Notes: a model not told the origin generated them from the letters alone. A stretch of DNA of 64,000 nt from Hemileia vastatrix (GCA_030280995.1 JASXTE010000017.1:5414501-5478500), one strand, 5' to 3'. Counted from the stretch's first letter, positions 34,487-44,969 are shown. Numbers and translations are program-made.

Positions 34487-36161
34487 ATGTGGTTCATCCA
34501 ACTTTCTACTAGTTGCTCCAACGACTCATCCTCCAACACATCTGGTCTGTCTCTTTAGCTTTATCAAAACTTCAAAATTCTTATCTAATTCTTTCTGTTC
34601 AGCCTCTTCTCGATGGCTAAGACCAGGGAAAGAATACACCTATGGAAGGTCCCGAGAATTCGATTTCTATTTCAAAACGCCCAAATACTGGTCCAGAACT
34701 CAGCCTGTTCTTACTTTTCGATTATCTCGTTGGAGTGAGACACAAGTTGTTCGTCTTCGACATATTTTCCATCAACTTATGACTCACTATCTTCCCCTTG
34801 ATCAGGTAGATCCAGACTTCTCAGGCCAATTAGAGCTAGGCCTCACCAATCATTCAAAGAATCCAATTTCTTTGACTCAATCTAATCAAGCTGCCATTCG
34901 CATTCCTTCTGGAACTAGCTCCGTTGTAAACTCTGGTGATGTTTTGAGGCTCAAAATTGACGATGTGGAAGAGCGACTTATTAAGTCAGTTCTTCAAACA
35001 CAAAATGTCTCTCAAGTACCTTGTTATTGATTCAGTCAAATTTGGGTTGTTTTTCAATTTTATTATTTATTGGAAAGATTTATCTGGAAGCCTGTAGTCA
35101 TATACCTTCCTGCCGCAACTAATTCTAAGAAACAAAAGTATCTCAAGTGGTTCACAGAGATTGGTAAATTAGTTTTGTCTTGAGAACAATTATGTTTTGG
35201 AATTCAAACTGTTTTGGTATTTTTTTAGGCATCAAATTTGGCAATCTCACAGGCAGTTCACGGCCTACACATTTTTCCCCTCACCCCTTTAAACCTATTT
35301 TGCCAATGGTCGCAATGACAGTTGAAGCGGTTCATCTTGTTTCAGAGGGATGGCTCAACGCTTTGCACCAAGCTACTTTGCTTCCTCCATCTAATGCTAC
35401 TACGTCAGATGCTCAAGTCTCTAAAAAATCCCTTGATCTTCTTTCACCTTTAGAAAAGGATTGGCTGGCTGCTTGGCCTCTAGAGGACTCCCTGCCGGAA
35501 TATCTTCCGATCTTCGCTGAACTTCCTCAGAATTTACGCAGCCGCTTCCCAGATCAACGAAAATGGTTACCAAACCCAAGTCGAAAACGCATGTTTGTTG
35601 GTGTGCATGTTATCACATGGTCAATTGAAAACGTTGGTTTTTGCAACCATTTGAAACTTCGCTAAGTATCTGCGTTCTGAATGACAATCTTTCATATTTG
35701 GACCACAAAAGGCTTTGGATTACGCACTTATTCAGAGAATGATTGCAGTTGGAGGTGGCCGCTTTTATTCTCTGGAAAGTGTTTCTACCAGTTCAAATTG
35801 GTCTGCGGGTCAGCTTCCCATAATCTTAAAGGCCATTCAAAATGATCAACATGAATATGATCGACTCTTGGAAGGAGTGAAAAAAGTTCGAACTGTGTTT
35901 CTTGGATATCAAGAATTGTATGCAGATGAAAACAAGATAAACATTATGGAACAACTGGCCAAAATGTCGGTGCATCTAATTTTATTCTCATTTTTATGAT
36001 AAGATACCAACTGAGCCTATTTCATAGTTTAAAACTTGATGTAAAGACAACAGATGACCTAATCAAAGCTGTGTATGAAGTCAATCCATTGAATTTGTTT
36101 GACTCTGAAAACCGTGATTTAGACTTTTGGTCTGCGTTTGAACACCCTGCTACTTCGTCAG

Positions 36162-36195
<34 letters not shown>

Positions 36196-37519
36196 TCGTC
36201 CCTTTGAGCACTGTTTCATGGCCTTGTTATTTTTATACTCATATGTAGGTCCAAGTCTCTCAAGTCGAGTAACTCCAGTGGATAGATCAGATCGAGAAGT
36301 ATCTTTACCTCCAGTGACGCCGCTGGATGGGTCAGATCGGAAAGCATCTTTACCTCCAGTGACGCCGTGTGATGGATTAGATCCAGAGATAGCTTCACCT
36401 GAAGCTTGTAAATTGGAAATCATCTTTAATTTCAAAATATTCAGAGAGTTTCTTATCTAATGAATATATTCACTTGATCTCAATTTTCGTAGCCCGAGTT
36501 TTAGTGCCTCCCAGCTTGCCATCCACACCTAAGCAAGCAACCAGCAAGGTGGATGAGGAAATTGTCGACCTTCTCACGGCAACTTCAGAATTTCGAGAAA
36601 ACTCTGCACCTATAGTACCAATGATTAAACGTTTGCCTAATCCGCGCAAAGTTTGTGAATGTCCCTAATAAGGCTTGGGTTAACCCTCAATTTTATGATG
36701 ATTCTGAGATATTCATTATTCCACAGTTGCGTGAAACTCGAGCTCGAGCTATCAGAGACTGGGATGACCAAACGAGTGATGAGGATGATGAGCAGTTGGC
36801 TATAGTAAGTCTTTTCAATAAATTTGATTTCAATGTGAGCCTCTTGGCAAAAGCAATAAAGAAGATTTAAATACTTTTCTACTTTTGCTACTGAGTTTAG
36901 ACTAAAGTGGATGACAAGGAAAAGCCTTCCAAGCCAGTTCCAAACCGTTTACATGTAAGTTAGCTCTTCTAAACATACATGTGTTTTAGTTTTATACCAA
37001 CTATTTTTATATGTTCTCTTTTAAATTTATTACATTCACAACCGGATCAACATATAAGTTAAAACGAAGAAGATTATCTACAGATTCGAATTCTGATGAC
37101 CAGTCAACAGCTTCCAGCCCAAAAAAGACCAAAGCGATCCATGAGAAGCCAAAACTAAACCAATCAAGCTCCACGTTGGATAGAACTGAAAGTCGGTTTG
37201 GGGGGTTAAAACCAATCAAGAAGGGGGAATTTGAAGGTGGATTGGCCAACAAAATTGTGGGACCTTTGGAACAACTACTTCGGACGACTTCAAAAAAACC
37301 TGAGAAGCGTACGCGAGATAAAACAAATGTCGATGTGAATAACTTTGAACTAGGATTGTCGTCAGAAGACGAAGTCAAGTCACGTAAGCGAAAAAAGACA
37401 ACAAAAGGTGAGATGTAGACTGCCACAATACTAATCAAACGAAGGAGATAATATTTTGACATTAGAAATTATATAATAATAATAATCAGAAATTAGTGTT
37501 AAGACTGAGTTGTGTGATG
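34487..37519 (+). pseudogene. NBS1: Nbs1/Xrs2 (nibrin)-like DNA-repair protein, exons 1-11 (5' part)
   Basis: Nibrin is the FHA/BRCT subunit of the Mre11-Rad50-Nbs1 complex, which senses double-strand breaks. Predicted exons: 34,487-34,544; 34,603-35,015; 35,091-35,163; 35,229-35,632; 35,712-35,965; 36,028-36,161; 36,249-36,407; 36,493-36,804; 36,901-36,954; 37,059-37,407; 37,490-37,519. Introns are about 60-100 bp. Start MWFIQLS is typical of the family (MW...). The FHA domain has RWLRPGKEYTYGRSREFDF, YWSRTQPVLTF and SSVVNSGDVLRLKIDD. BRCT1 spans WFTEIGIKFGN, RPTHFSPH and VHLVSEGWLNALHQA; BRCT2 has KRMFVGVHVITW and QRMIAVGGGRFY. Exon 7 has three 15-residue repeats (VTPVDRSDREVSLPP type). Exon 8 carries one extra A near 36,649 that breaks the frame. 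Exon 11 is cut by the Copia element. Intron phases otherwise agree throughout. Confidence 0.75.
36162..36194 (+). repeat. (TTA)n microsatellite in Nbs1-like intron 6
   Basis: About eleven uninterrupted TTA units start right at the predicted GTTATT splice donor. They lie within the intron and do not affect coding. Confidence 0.85.
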
Positions 37520-38407
37520 TGAAAGAATAATAAAAGCCTTTAATCTAGCGTAAGTCTTCTCCTCTAGTAACACTGTGGATGAAGCTGAAATCGCTGATAG
37601 TAATGCGCTAACCTTTAATCTAGCGTAAGTCTTCTCCTCTAGTAACACTGTGGATGAAGCTGAAATCGCTGATAGTAATGCGCTAACCTGTATGATATGA
37701 GATCTACTCGTAAATAATATGGATCACAAGAGAACAGTGTTGTGCTAACCTTTAATCTAGCGTAAGTCTTCTCCTCTAGTAACACTGTGGATGAAGCTGA
37801 AATCGCTGATAGTAATGCGCTAACCTGTATATTCAAGTGAGTACGTGTAGAGAGATGAGATGAGATGATGAGCAAAAGAAGACAAAAGATATTTAATTGC
37901 AAAGATAAGCACACCTGTATGATATGAGATCTACTCGTAAATAATATGGATCACAAGAGAACAGTGTTGTGCTAACCTACAAACATAGTGGAGTATGAAT
38001 ATAATAGTAACAATAGGAAACTACAGTTAGAGCACACCTTTAATCTAGCGTAAGTCTTCTCCTCTAGTAACACTGTGGATGAAGCTGAAATCGCTGATAG
38101 TAATGCGCTAACCTATAACAATAACAATTAAATGTAAAAATCAACTTATGATAGTAATGGTACACACCTGTATATTCAAGTGAGTACGTGTAGAGAGATG
38201 AGATGAGATGATGAGCAAAAGAAGACAAAAGATATGGTAATAGATGAACACTTGATAGCTATATATACCATAACTACAACTTCTCACGCTAGCACAATAC
38301 ACTTCTCTCTCTTCTACATACAGTTAGTATCAGTCCACTTCGGGACAAGTAATGCAAAAAAGATTATAATAATAAGTATGAATTAGAATATTATGTATAT
38401 ACTAACA
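37520..38407 (-). repeat. 3' LTR of the Copia element, built of repeated modules
   Basis: 888 bp. On + it contains four copies of a roughly 75-bp module A (starts CCTTTAATCTAGCG, ends GTAATGCGCTAA; near 37,539, 37,611, 37,748, 38,038). It has two of module B (CCTGTATGATATGAG to GTTGTGCTAA; near 37,686, 37,913) and two of module C (CCTGTATATTCAAG to AGACAAAAGATAT; near 37,823, 38,167). Most joints read CTAACCT or CACACCT. A TATATATA on the - strand near 38,262 is a possible promoter. Confidence 0.93.
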
Positions 38408-41400
38408 CTCCACCTCATTACTTGAACCAATAGTGCGTCGACATTCATTCAGACCTAGATCTGTTCTAAATTTTTCAAATTTTGTACGATCCAGTGCTTT
38501 TGTCATGATGTCTGCAACCATGTCGTGCGTAGAGCAGTATTTGAGATTTAATTCGCCATCAAGTACTTTTTCCCTGACCCAGTTGAAATGTACTTCAATA
38601 TGTTTTGTTCGTTTGTGAGCTACGGGATTCTTTGACAATGCTATTGCTCCTTGATTATCTCCATAAAGTAACGTTCCTTGATTGTTTTCATACCCTAGTT
38701 CACTTAGCAGTTTTCGCAACCATACTCCTTCTAATCCTGCATCAAGATATCCCTTATACTCAGATTCAGTGGCTGATGTGGAAACAGTGTTTTGCTTTTT
38801 GCTCTTCCAAGAAATAGCACCTCCACCGAGCAGAAAGGCATACCCATTAGTTGATCTACGTGTTAGATTACATCCAGCCCAATCCGCATCACTGAAACCT
38901 GTAGGTGCTTGATTGCTAATATTGATTTTCGTGGGTATTAATGTTTTGAAGTCTCGTGAGTACAGTAGGCCAACATTGGCTGTACCCTTGAGATATCTTA
39001 GAATTCGGAGTGCCGCTTGCCAGTGAGACTGATTTGGTTTTATGAGGAACTGAGATAAATAGTTGACAGCATGGGTGATATCCGGTCGAGTACATTGTGC
39101 TAGATAGCCAATACTTCCAATGATACTTCGATAGTCATTTCCTGTTTTCAGAAACTGAGCGTATTGGTCATCATCAGAGGGTAACAGCTGGATATTTGAT
39201 TGCATTGGAGTAGGATTAATTTTGCAGTCTGTCATACCGAAGGTTTCTAATAGATCTGCTATGTACTGACTTTGGTGTAGTTGAACAGAAGTACTATTTA
39301 GTCGAGTAATTTGTATACCCAGTAGATAAGTTGCTTTTGTGAAGTCATGTACCTTGAAATCCTTCGATAATTCAGCATGAAATTGATGAGCCCCGTGTCC
39401 AATGATAGCCATGTCATCCACCCAAATAAACACATATAAATAGTCATCATTTGAATCTTTTCTAATAAATAAACAGGGATCGCTATTGCTGGTTTTAAAC
39501 TTATGTTTATGGAACCACTTAGATACCTCCTGATACCAGGCTCTAGGTGCCTGCTTTAAACCGTAGAGTGCTTTTTTTAATTTTAAAACTCTGCTACCAC
39601 CATTTAATTGCTCTATCTCCTTTTTACAGTTCAAGTTTGATCTATCCAACCACTCAGTAAAACCTTCTGGAGGTTGAATAAAGATGTCTTCGTCAAGATT
39701 ACTGTTTAGGAATGCAGTCTTTATATCAAGTTGATGCATCGGTAATCCTTCAATAGCAGCAAGCGCAAAGATCGTTCGAAGGGTTGCCAGTCTCCCGGTA
39801 GGTGCAAACGTTTCGTTGAAGTCTATTCCATGTCTTTGTAGATAGCCTTTGATAACCAGTCTTGCTTTAAATTTGTTAAGGACTCCATTTTCATCATACT
39901 TTGTTTTGAAGATCCAACGGGTAGGTATTGTTTTTTGATGATTAGCAGGGACGATACACCACACGTGATTTTCATGAAGTGAGTCAAGTTCTTCTTTAAT
40001 TGCACTTATCCAGTGTGACCTTTGAGACCCACTGATTGCCTTTCTGTAATTGTCAGGATCTGTGTTTTGTTGTTCGACAAAGTTTATTAAAGCATTGTGG
40101 GTACCTTCAAGTTCATTTATCACCTTCCTGGTATGAGATCTCAGGGTGGGTCCAGAATACTGATCTGATTGATTTTCAGGTGGCGGTGGACCAAGGCGTA
40201 AGATTAGTCGTCTGGTTACTGGATTTTCAGTATCTGCTGACTGTTCTTCTATTTGTTCCTCTACTGCATCATGAAATTCCTCATCATCTTCAACATTTTG
40301 ATTTGTTGGTGTCTCTGTTGTGTGACTTATGGTGACGATATTGAACATTTCTTTTGGGCTGTTGCAATCTTTCATAGGAAACACTGACTCATTGAATGTG
40401 GCGTTGTGAGTGAAGATTATTCTTTTTGTTTGAATTTCCATCAACTTATAGTTGTTGTTTCCTTCAGAATACCCAAGTAGAACACATCTGGTGCCTGTCG
40501 GAGCAAACTTATTTTTCCTCTGTTGTTTTGGAATATTGGCAATAGCTAGGCATCCAAACGGGTGTAGATGTGTTATTTTTGGTTTTCTGCCGGTAAGTGC
40601 TTCATATGGTGATATCATATTTGCAGCCTTACTAACTATCAGATTTTCCAAATATACTGCTGTTATTACTGCTTCTCCCCAATAGCTAAGTGGTAGCCCT
40701 GATTGGAACAGCATCGCTCGAGCTTTCTCGGTGGTGATTCGATTTCCTCGCTCGCTGATTGGGTTCTGCTCAGGTGTATAAGGCGCAGTGATTTGATGGA
40801 AAATACCATTGTCTTTAAGGTATGTTTCAAATTTATTCGAGCAGTATTCTCCTCCTCCATCTGTTACAATAGTCTTAATTTTTGATTCACAGATATTTTC
40901 ATATTTTGTCTTAAATTCCGTTAATTTAGATAGTGCCTCATCTTTGTTTTTTAACAGGTATACTGCACGAGTTGAAGTTAATCCATCTGTGATCTTCATA
41001 TAGTACTCATAGCCACTGTTGGTTGGTGGATTGATTCTGCCACTAAGATCGGTGTGGATCACTTCCAGAGGTTTCTTTGGTGTTGGAAAATGTCCTTGAA
41101 ATGGTAGTTTCTTCGCTTTTGTCATTTCGCAGATTTCACAGAAGAACTGACTGTCGTCCAACGTCTCACCAACAGTTGACTTTGTATACTTCGAGTTTGG
41201 ATGTCCCAGTCTATCATGCCACATTTTTACAGAGCAAATCAGTGCGGACTCAGCTGGTTTGAAGTTTCCACGCATTTTGCAAAGATTGTTCTCGATATCT
41301 GCATTGAATTTAAGATTTTTATTACTGATGATGCATCTTTCGGGATTCTTAGCAAATTCAACTTGATAATTTTTTCTCCAAAACTCAATAGTTGCCACAA

Positions 41401-42526
41401 GATCATACGGTAATTTAGGTACATGTAGTGCATTAAGAGTCACAACATTTTTCCCTTCAACCAATTTAACAGTTCCCTTTCCAACACATTCTGTGTTTTC
41501 ATTTCCAGTCACAATATCGAACTTAGTACTCTGATATGTCCAGAAGTACTTTCGGTTTCTAATCATCGTTGACGTGGCTCCTGAATCAAGGATTGGTTTC
41601 AGGTTGGTGTTGTTGTCGATAGAAGAGATAAGAACATACTGATTGTACGCCATCATAGCTGACTCATTAGTTTTTTTATTCTTCTCAGCCATCTCTTTCT
41701 TCCATTGATCGCGTTGTTCGACCCAGCTTGGTTTTCCAACCTTCTCCCAGCATTCGCTTTCAAGATGTCCTGTTTTATTACAGTACGTGCATTTCTTTCG
41801 CGGTTTTCTTTCTCTGGACTTCGACGTTTCAGTTTTACTTGAGTCGGCAATAAGGGCTTTGCTAGTCTTAGATTCGTTCGATTGGTTGTCCTGAAGATTG
41901 TGAAATTTGCTAGTCTGTTCGAGTACTGCCAGGACATTCATCATGGTTACCTTTCCAGAAGCCAGGATATTTTGAGCTGTGGTTTGATATTGATCAGGTA
42001 ATTTCATAATTATTTGAGTAGCTACAGTGTCGCCTTCATAGCTGATTTTAGCATTTCTCAAATTTCGTAGGACTTTTCGGATATCGTTAATAAAGGTTTT
42101 GAGATCCGTAGTGTAAGTCAGATCATTTAATGATTTGTAGGCAGCGGCTTTAGTGAATTGATTTACTTCAGCATGTTTCTCTTTCAGTTTCATCCATGTT
42201 TTGTATGGATCTCCTTTTAGCTCTGGACTGTCGCAAATTAGCATCGTGTTTTCATGGTCAAGATGTCGAAGAGTCATTGAATACGCTTTCATGTTTGTCT
42301 TAAGGCGCTTCTTGATCTCATTTGCACTTGGAGACGTGATTGTTGTCCCATCTTCTTTTTCAGTAGTTGTTATTATAAACTCGTTTTCGGTTACTTCCCA
42401 CAGTTCATTTTCGAAGAGAAGACCTTCCATGTGAGCAGCCCAGGTAAAGTAATTGTCACTTCCGAGTTTTGTGTCATTTTTGTTTTCAAGTGCAGAGATT
42501 AATTCACGGATGCTATTGTTGTCCAT
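38402..42526 (-). CDS. Copia gag-pol polyprotein, 1,374 aa, intact
   Basis: A single open frame with all Ty1/Copia domains in order. Gag is about residues 1-245. The zinc knuckle is CTYCNKTGHLESEC (246-259). Protease has PILDSGATST (D314). Integrase has MWHDRLGH and FCEICEM zinc ligands, then catalytic D in HTDLSG, D in VTDGGGEYCS and E in NPISERGN. Reverse transcriptase has ARLVIKGYLQ, LDIKTAFLN, PPEGFTEW, LKKALYGLKQAPRAWY and catalytic YVFIWVDDMAII. RNase H has GFSDADWAGC and STSATESEYKGY. Integrase before RT is the Copia order. Length is normal for the group. The stop codon TAG lies inside the first bases of the 3' LTR (TGTTAG). No damage is seen; it is the only intact retroelement ORF in the window. 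Confidence 0.97.
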   Translation of the reverse strand: MDNNSIRELISALENKNDTKLGSDNYFTWAAHMEGLLFENELWEVTENEFIITTTEKEDGTTITSPSANEIKKRLKTNMKAYSMTLRHLDHENTMLICDSPELKGDPYKTWMKLKEKHAEVNQFTKAAAYKSLNDLTYTTDLKTFINDIRKVLRNLRNAKISYEGDTVATQIIMKLPDQYQTTAQNILASGKVTMMNVLAVLEQTSKFHNLQDNQSNESKTSKALIADSSKTETSKSRERKPRKKCTYCNKTGHLESECWEKVGKPSWVEQRDQWKKEMAEKNKKTNESAMMAYNQYVLISSIDNNTNLKPILDSGATSTMIRNRKYFWTYQSTKFDIVTGNENTECVGKGTVKLVEGKNVVTLNALHVPKLPYDLVATIEFWRKNYQVEFAKNPERCIISNKNLKFNADIENNLCKMRGNFKPAESALICSVKMWHDRLGHPNSKYTKSTVGETLDDSQFFCEICEMTKAKKLPFQGHFPTPKKPLEVIHTDLSGRINPPTNSGYEYYMKITDGLTSTRAVYLLKNKDEALSKLTEFKTKYENICESKIKTIVTDGGGEYCSNKFETYLKDNGIFHQITAPYTPEQNPISERGNRITTEKARAMLFQSGLPLSYWGEAVITAVYLENLIVSKAANMISPYEALTGRKPKITHLHPFGCLAIANIPKQQRKNKFAPTGTRCVLLGYSEGNNNYKLMEIQTKRIIFTHNATFNESVFPMKDCNSPKEMFNIVTISHTTETPTNQNVEDDEEFHDAVEEQIEEQSADTENPVTRRLILRLGPPPPENQSDQYSGPTLRSHTRKVINELEGTHNALINFVEQQNTDPDNYRKAISGSQRSHWISAIKEELDSLHENHVWCIVPANHQKTIPTRWIFKTKYDENGVLNKFKARLVIKGYLQRHGIDFNETFAPTGRLATLRTIFALAAIEGLPMHQLDIKTAFLNSNLDEDIFIQPPEGFTEWLDRSNLNCKKEIEQLNGGSRVLKLKKALYGLKQAPRAWYQEVSKWFHKHKFKTSNSDPCLFIRKDSNDDYLYVFIWVDDMAIIGHGAHQFHAELSKDFKVHDFTKATYLLGIQITRLNSTSVQLHQSQYIADLLETFGMTDCKINPTPMQSNIQLLPSDDDQYAQFLKTGNDYRSIIGSIGYLAQCTRPDITHAVNYLSQFLIKPNQSHWQAALRILRYLKGTANVGLLYSRDFKTLIPTKINISNQAPTGFSDADWAGCNLTRRSTNGYAFLLGGGAISWKSKKQNTVSTSATESEYKGYLDAGLEGVWLRKLLSELGYENNQGTLLYGDNQGAIALSKNPVAHKRTKHIEVHFNWVREKVLDGELNLKYCSTHDMVADIMTKALDRTKFEKFRTDLGLNECRRTIGSSNEVEC

Positions 42527-42584
42527 GTTACTAGTGTTACTAGTTGTTGTTTGTGCTTAAGTACGTGAGCCGGTACTGATAATG

Positions 42585-43472
42585 TGAAAGAATAATAAAA
42601 GCCTTTAATCTAGCGTAAGTCTTCTCCTCTAGTAACACTGTGGATGAAGCTGAAATCGCTGATAGTAATGCGCTAACCTTTAATCTAGCGTAAGTCTTCT
42701 CCTCTAGTAACACTGTGGATGAAGCTGAAATCGCTGATAGTAATGCGCTAACCTGTATGATATGAGATCTACTCGTAAATAATATGGATCACAAGAGAAC
42801 AGTGTTGTGCTAACCTTTAATCTAGCGTAAGTCTTCTCCTCTAGTAACACTGTGGATGAAGCTGAAATCGCTGATAGTAATGCGCTAACCTGTATATTCA
42901 AGTGAGTACGTGTAGAGAGATGAGATGAGATGATGAGCAAAAGAAGACAAAAGATATTTAATTGCAAAGATAAGCACACCTGTATGATATGAGATCTACT
43001 CGTAAATAATATGGATCACAAGAGAACAGTGTTGTGCTAACCTACAAACATAGTGGAGTATGAATATAATAGTAACAATAGGAAACTACAGTTAGAGCAC
43101 ACCTTTAATCTAGCGTAAGTCTTCTCCTCTAGTAACACTGTGGATGAAGCTGAAATCGCTGATAGTAATGCGCTAACCTATAACAATAACAATTAAATGT
43201 AAAAATCAACTTATGATAGTAATGGTACACACCTGTATATTCAAGTGAGTACGTGTAGAGAGATGAGATGAGATGATGAGCAAAAGAAGACAAAAGATAT
43301 GGTAATAGATGAACACTTGATAGCTATATATACCATAACTACAACTTCTCACGCTAGCACAATACACTTCTCTCTCTTCTACATACAGTTAGTATCAGTC
43401 CACTTCGGGACAAGTAATGCAAAAAAGATTATAATAATAAGTATGAATTAGAATATTATGTATATACTAACA
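42585..43472 (-). repeat. 5' LTR of the Copia element
   Basis: Same length (888 bp) and, by eye, the same sequence as 37,520-38,407, at a constant offset of 5,065 bp, including all modules. A 91-aa frame inside it (42,704-42,979, -) is repeated in the other LTR and is judged not to be a gene. Confidence 0.95.
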
Positions 43473-44368
43473 TGATGATGGCGAATATTTAACTGCCAAA
43501 TCGGGAAGAAAGAAACTGACGAAAGACCAGCAAGAAGCCAATGAAGAATTCAACCGATTGAAGATTTCCAAGCCAACTTTGCAACTGCTAAGTGGACGAA
43601 AAGATAAGTCACACAAGATTAAATGGGGTGAAAGAGATGTTGTAGAAGAAGAACTTGAACAACTTCGAGAGTTGTCATTAATGGGAGTAAATGAACGATT
43701 AGAGACACAAGGGCTTTTCAAAGTACGTTATATGCATATTAGTGAGCGCAGCCAGTCGCACAAAGAAGATAGTGTACCTCCTAGCACTAGCGGCGATCAC
43801 CCAGTTGATTTTAAAGCATTCAGACGAGTGGGTGACTTTATATATTTATTTGAGATTTGGAATAAAGATATTTTAGATGACTGATGAATAAGTTTTTTGG
43901 TGGATATTGATGTTTAAATAGAAAGGTAGCGCTACACCAAATAACAAGATGTCAAAGCGGTCTGAAATCAAATTTGTAAAAGTTAACTTGAGTAGCAACC
44001 AAGAAGGTAAGAAAAGTTCCTTTGTGTTTCTTTTATTTTTGGAGGGGAAAGAGGGGTGAACATAAACTTTTTACAATCTTGAATGGTTGATAACATCACA
44101 TACATTACTCAATTCAAAACCAAAAGCAAATGGAAAAGGAAAAGGAAGTAGATCAGTTGAAAGGACTAAAGAAGACAGTTCAGATGAGCAAGATATGATG
44201 GTAGATGATTCATTTATGGATTTTGCCAGGATGAAAGGGTTAGGAACTAAAAAAAGTACCACGCGGACTGGATTAGATCGGTATAATAAGAATCGGGCTT
44301 GTAAAAAAGGGCTTGCTAGGGCTGTTGATGATGAAGAAATCTTGGCCATGGATGATGATGATGGATGA
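43473..44368 (+). pseudogene. NBS1: Nbs1/Xrs2 (nibrin)-like protein, rest of exon 11 to exon 13 (3' part)
   Basis: The rest of exon 11 (43,478-43,827, after the TGATG copy), exon 12 (43,922-44,006) and exon 13 (44,127-44,368) continue the frame of the 5' part in correct phase; introns are 94 and 120 bp. The exon 11/12 junction creates DFKAFRRKGSATPNN, which fits the conserved Mre11-binding motif of nibrin (N/D-F-K-x-F-x-K/R). Exon 12 ends SEIKFVKVNLSSNQE. Exon 13 has an acidic DSSDEQDMMVDDSFMDF patch, which could be a Tel1/ATM contact (inference), then a basic part and an acidic end EEILAMDDDDG. Without the Copia element and the exon 8 frameshift the protein would be about 971 aa. Cut off by the retrotransposon, this part has no start of its own. 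Confidence 0.75.
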
Positions 44369-44670
44369 TGATGCTGGTGGTGGGAGTGAGAGAAGAATAG
44401 ATAGGCAGGCAGGTAGGTAGGTAAAGAAAAAAAAAATTGGAATATGGGTTTTGTTGTAACCATCAAACACTTACAATTATGACTTTGTTACTATATATCA
44501 TTATAATGATATATGTACATATATATATGTATATATGGAAGTGAGCGAGTATTCATTCTTTTGTGCATAGTTTTGCTGGTTTCTTTTTCTTTAATATTTT
44601 CCCCCAGTTCAAAATATAAAAGCAAAAACAAAAAGCAGATTGACCTGAGGAAATTTTTGGAGGGGAAGAT

Positions 44671-44705
<35 letters not shown>
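44671..44705 (+). repeat. G35 homopolymer
   Basis: Thirty-five consecutive G residues. It could form G-quadruplex structures and is prone to length change; its exact length may also be a sequencing or assembly effect. Confidence 0.85.
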
Positions 44706-44706
<1 letters not shown>

Positions 44707-44946
44707 AGGAGGGCTAACTGCCATTCTCCTTGTTGATCCCTTGCTAAAATACACATTTATCAACTCATTGAACTGAAGATAAGCCCTGTTTGGCATAGAG
44801 GCACACAGGCAAAAACAAGTTTCTGTTTAATTTCTAATAGTCTTTCAAAATGGTCCAAATTGGGATCATTTTGGGTTCAACAAGGGAAACCACTAGCTCC
44901 TCCCTTCCCTTCACTATTCCCCCCTTTTTTGATTTAATGATAATTA

Positions 44947-44969
44947 ATATATATATATATATATATTAA
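44947..44969. repeat. (AT)n microsatellite
   Basis: About eleven AT units between TTAAT and TTAAT. Confidence 0.8.

Larger units (their letters stand above)
37520..43472 (-). mobile_element. Complete Ty1/Copia retrotransposon inserted in Nbs1-like exon 11
   Basis: A 5,953-bp element on the - strand. In its own orientation the LTR starts TGTTAGTATATAC and ends CTTTCA. Flanks are TGATG on both sides (37,515-37,519 and 43,473-43,477). Removing the element and one TGATG gives an uninterrupted Nbs1 frame (ELCDDGEYLTAKSG), which supports the borders. The two LTRs show no difference that I could find. The purine tract GAGGTGGAG precedes the 3' LTR. With one long open gag-pol frame this is probably a very recent, potentially active insertion. 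Confidence 0.95.

Noticed and set aside
34461..34602. Alternative N-terminus of the Nbs1-like gene from 34,461
   Set aside because: Reading through the predicted intron gives a non-family sequence; MWFIQLS from 34,487 joined to RWLRPGKEY fits the family start.
37518..37519. Copia LTR starting at TGTGAAAG with no clean 5-bp duplication
   Set aside because: Shifting the border by two bases to TGAAAG gives perfect TGATG duplications and restores the Nbs1 frame, so the TG before it is target sequence on one side and leader on the other.
37639..37914. 91-aa open frame with a hydrophobic start in the Copia LTR (repeated at 42,704-42,979)
   Set aside because: It lies wholly in LTR modules, crosses module joints and has no conserved features; identity in both LTRs follows from LTR identity.
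44513..44796. Poly-Gly and poly-Pro proteins across the G tract
   Set aside because: Produced by the homopolymer; no conservation or gene context.
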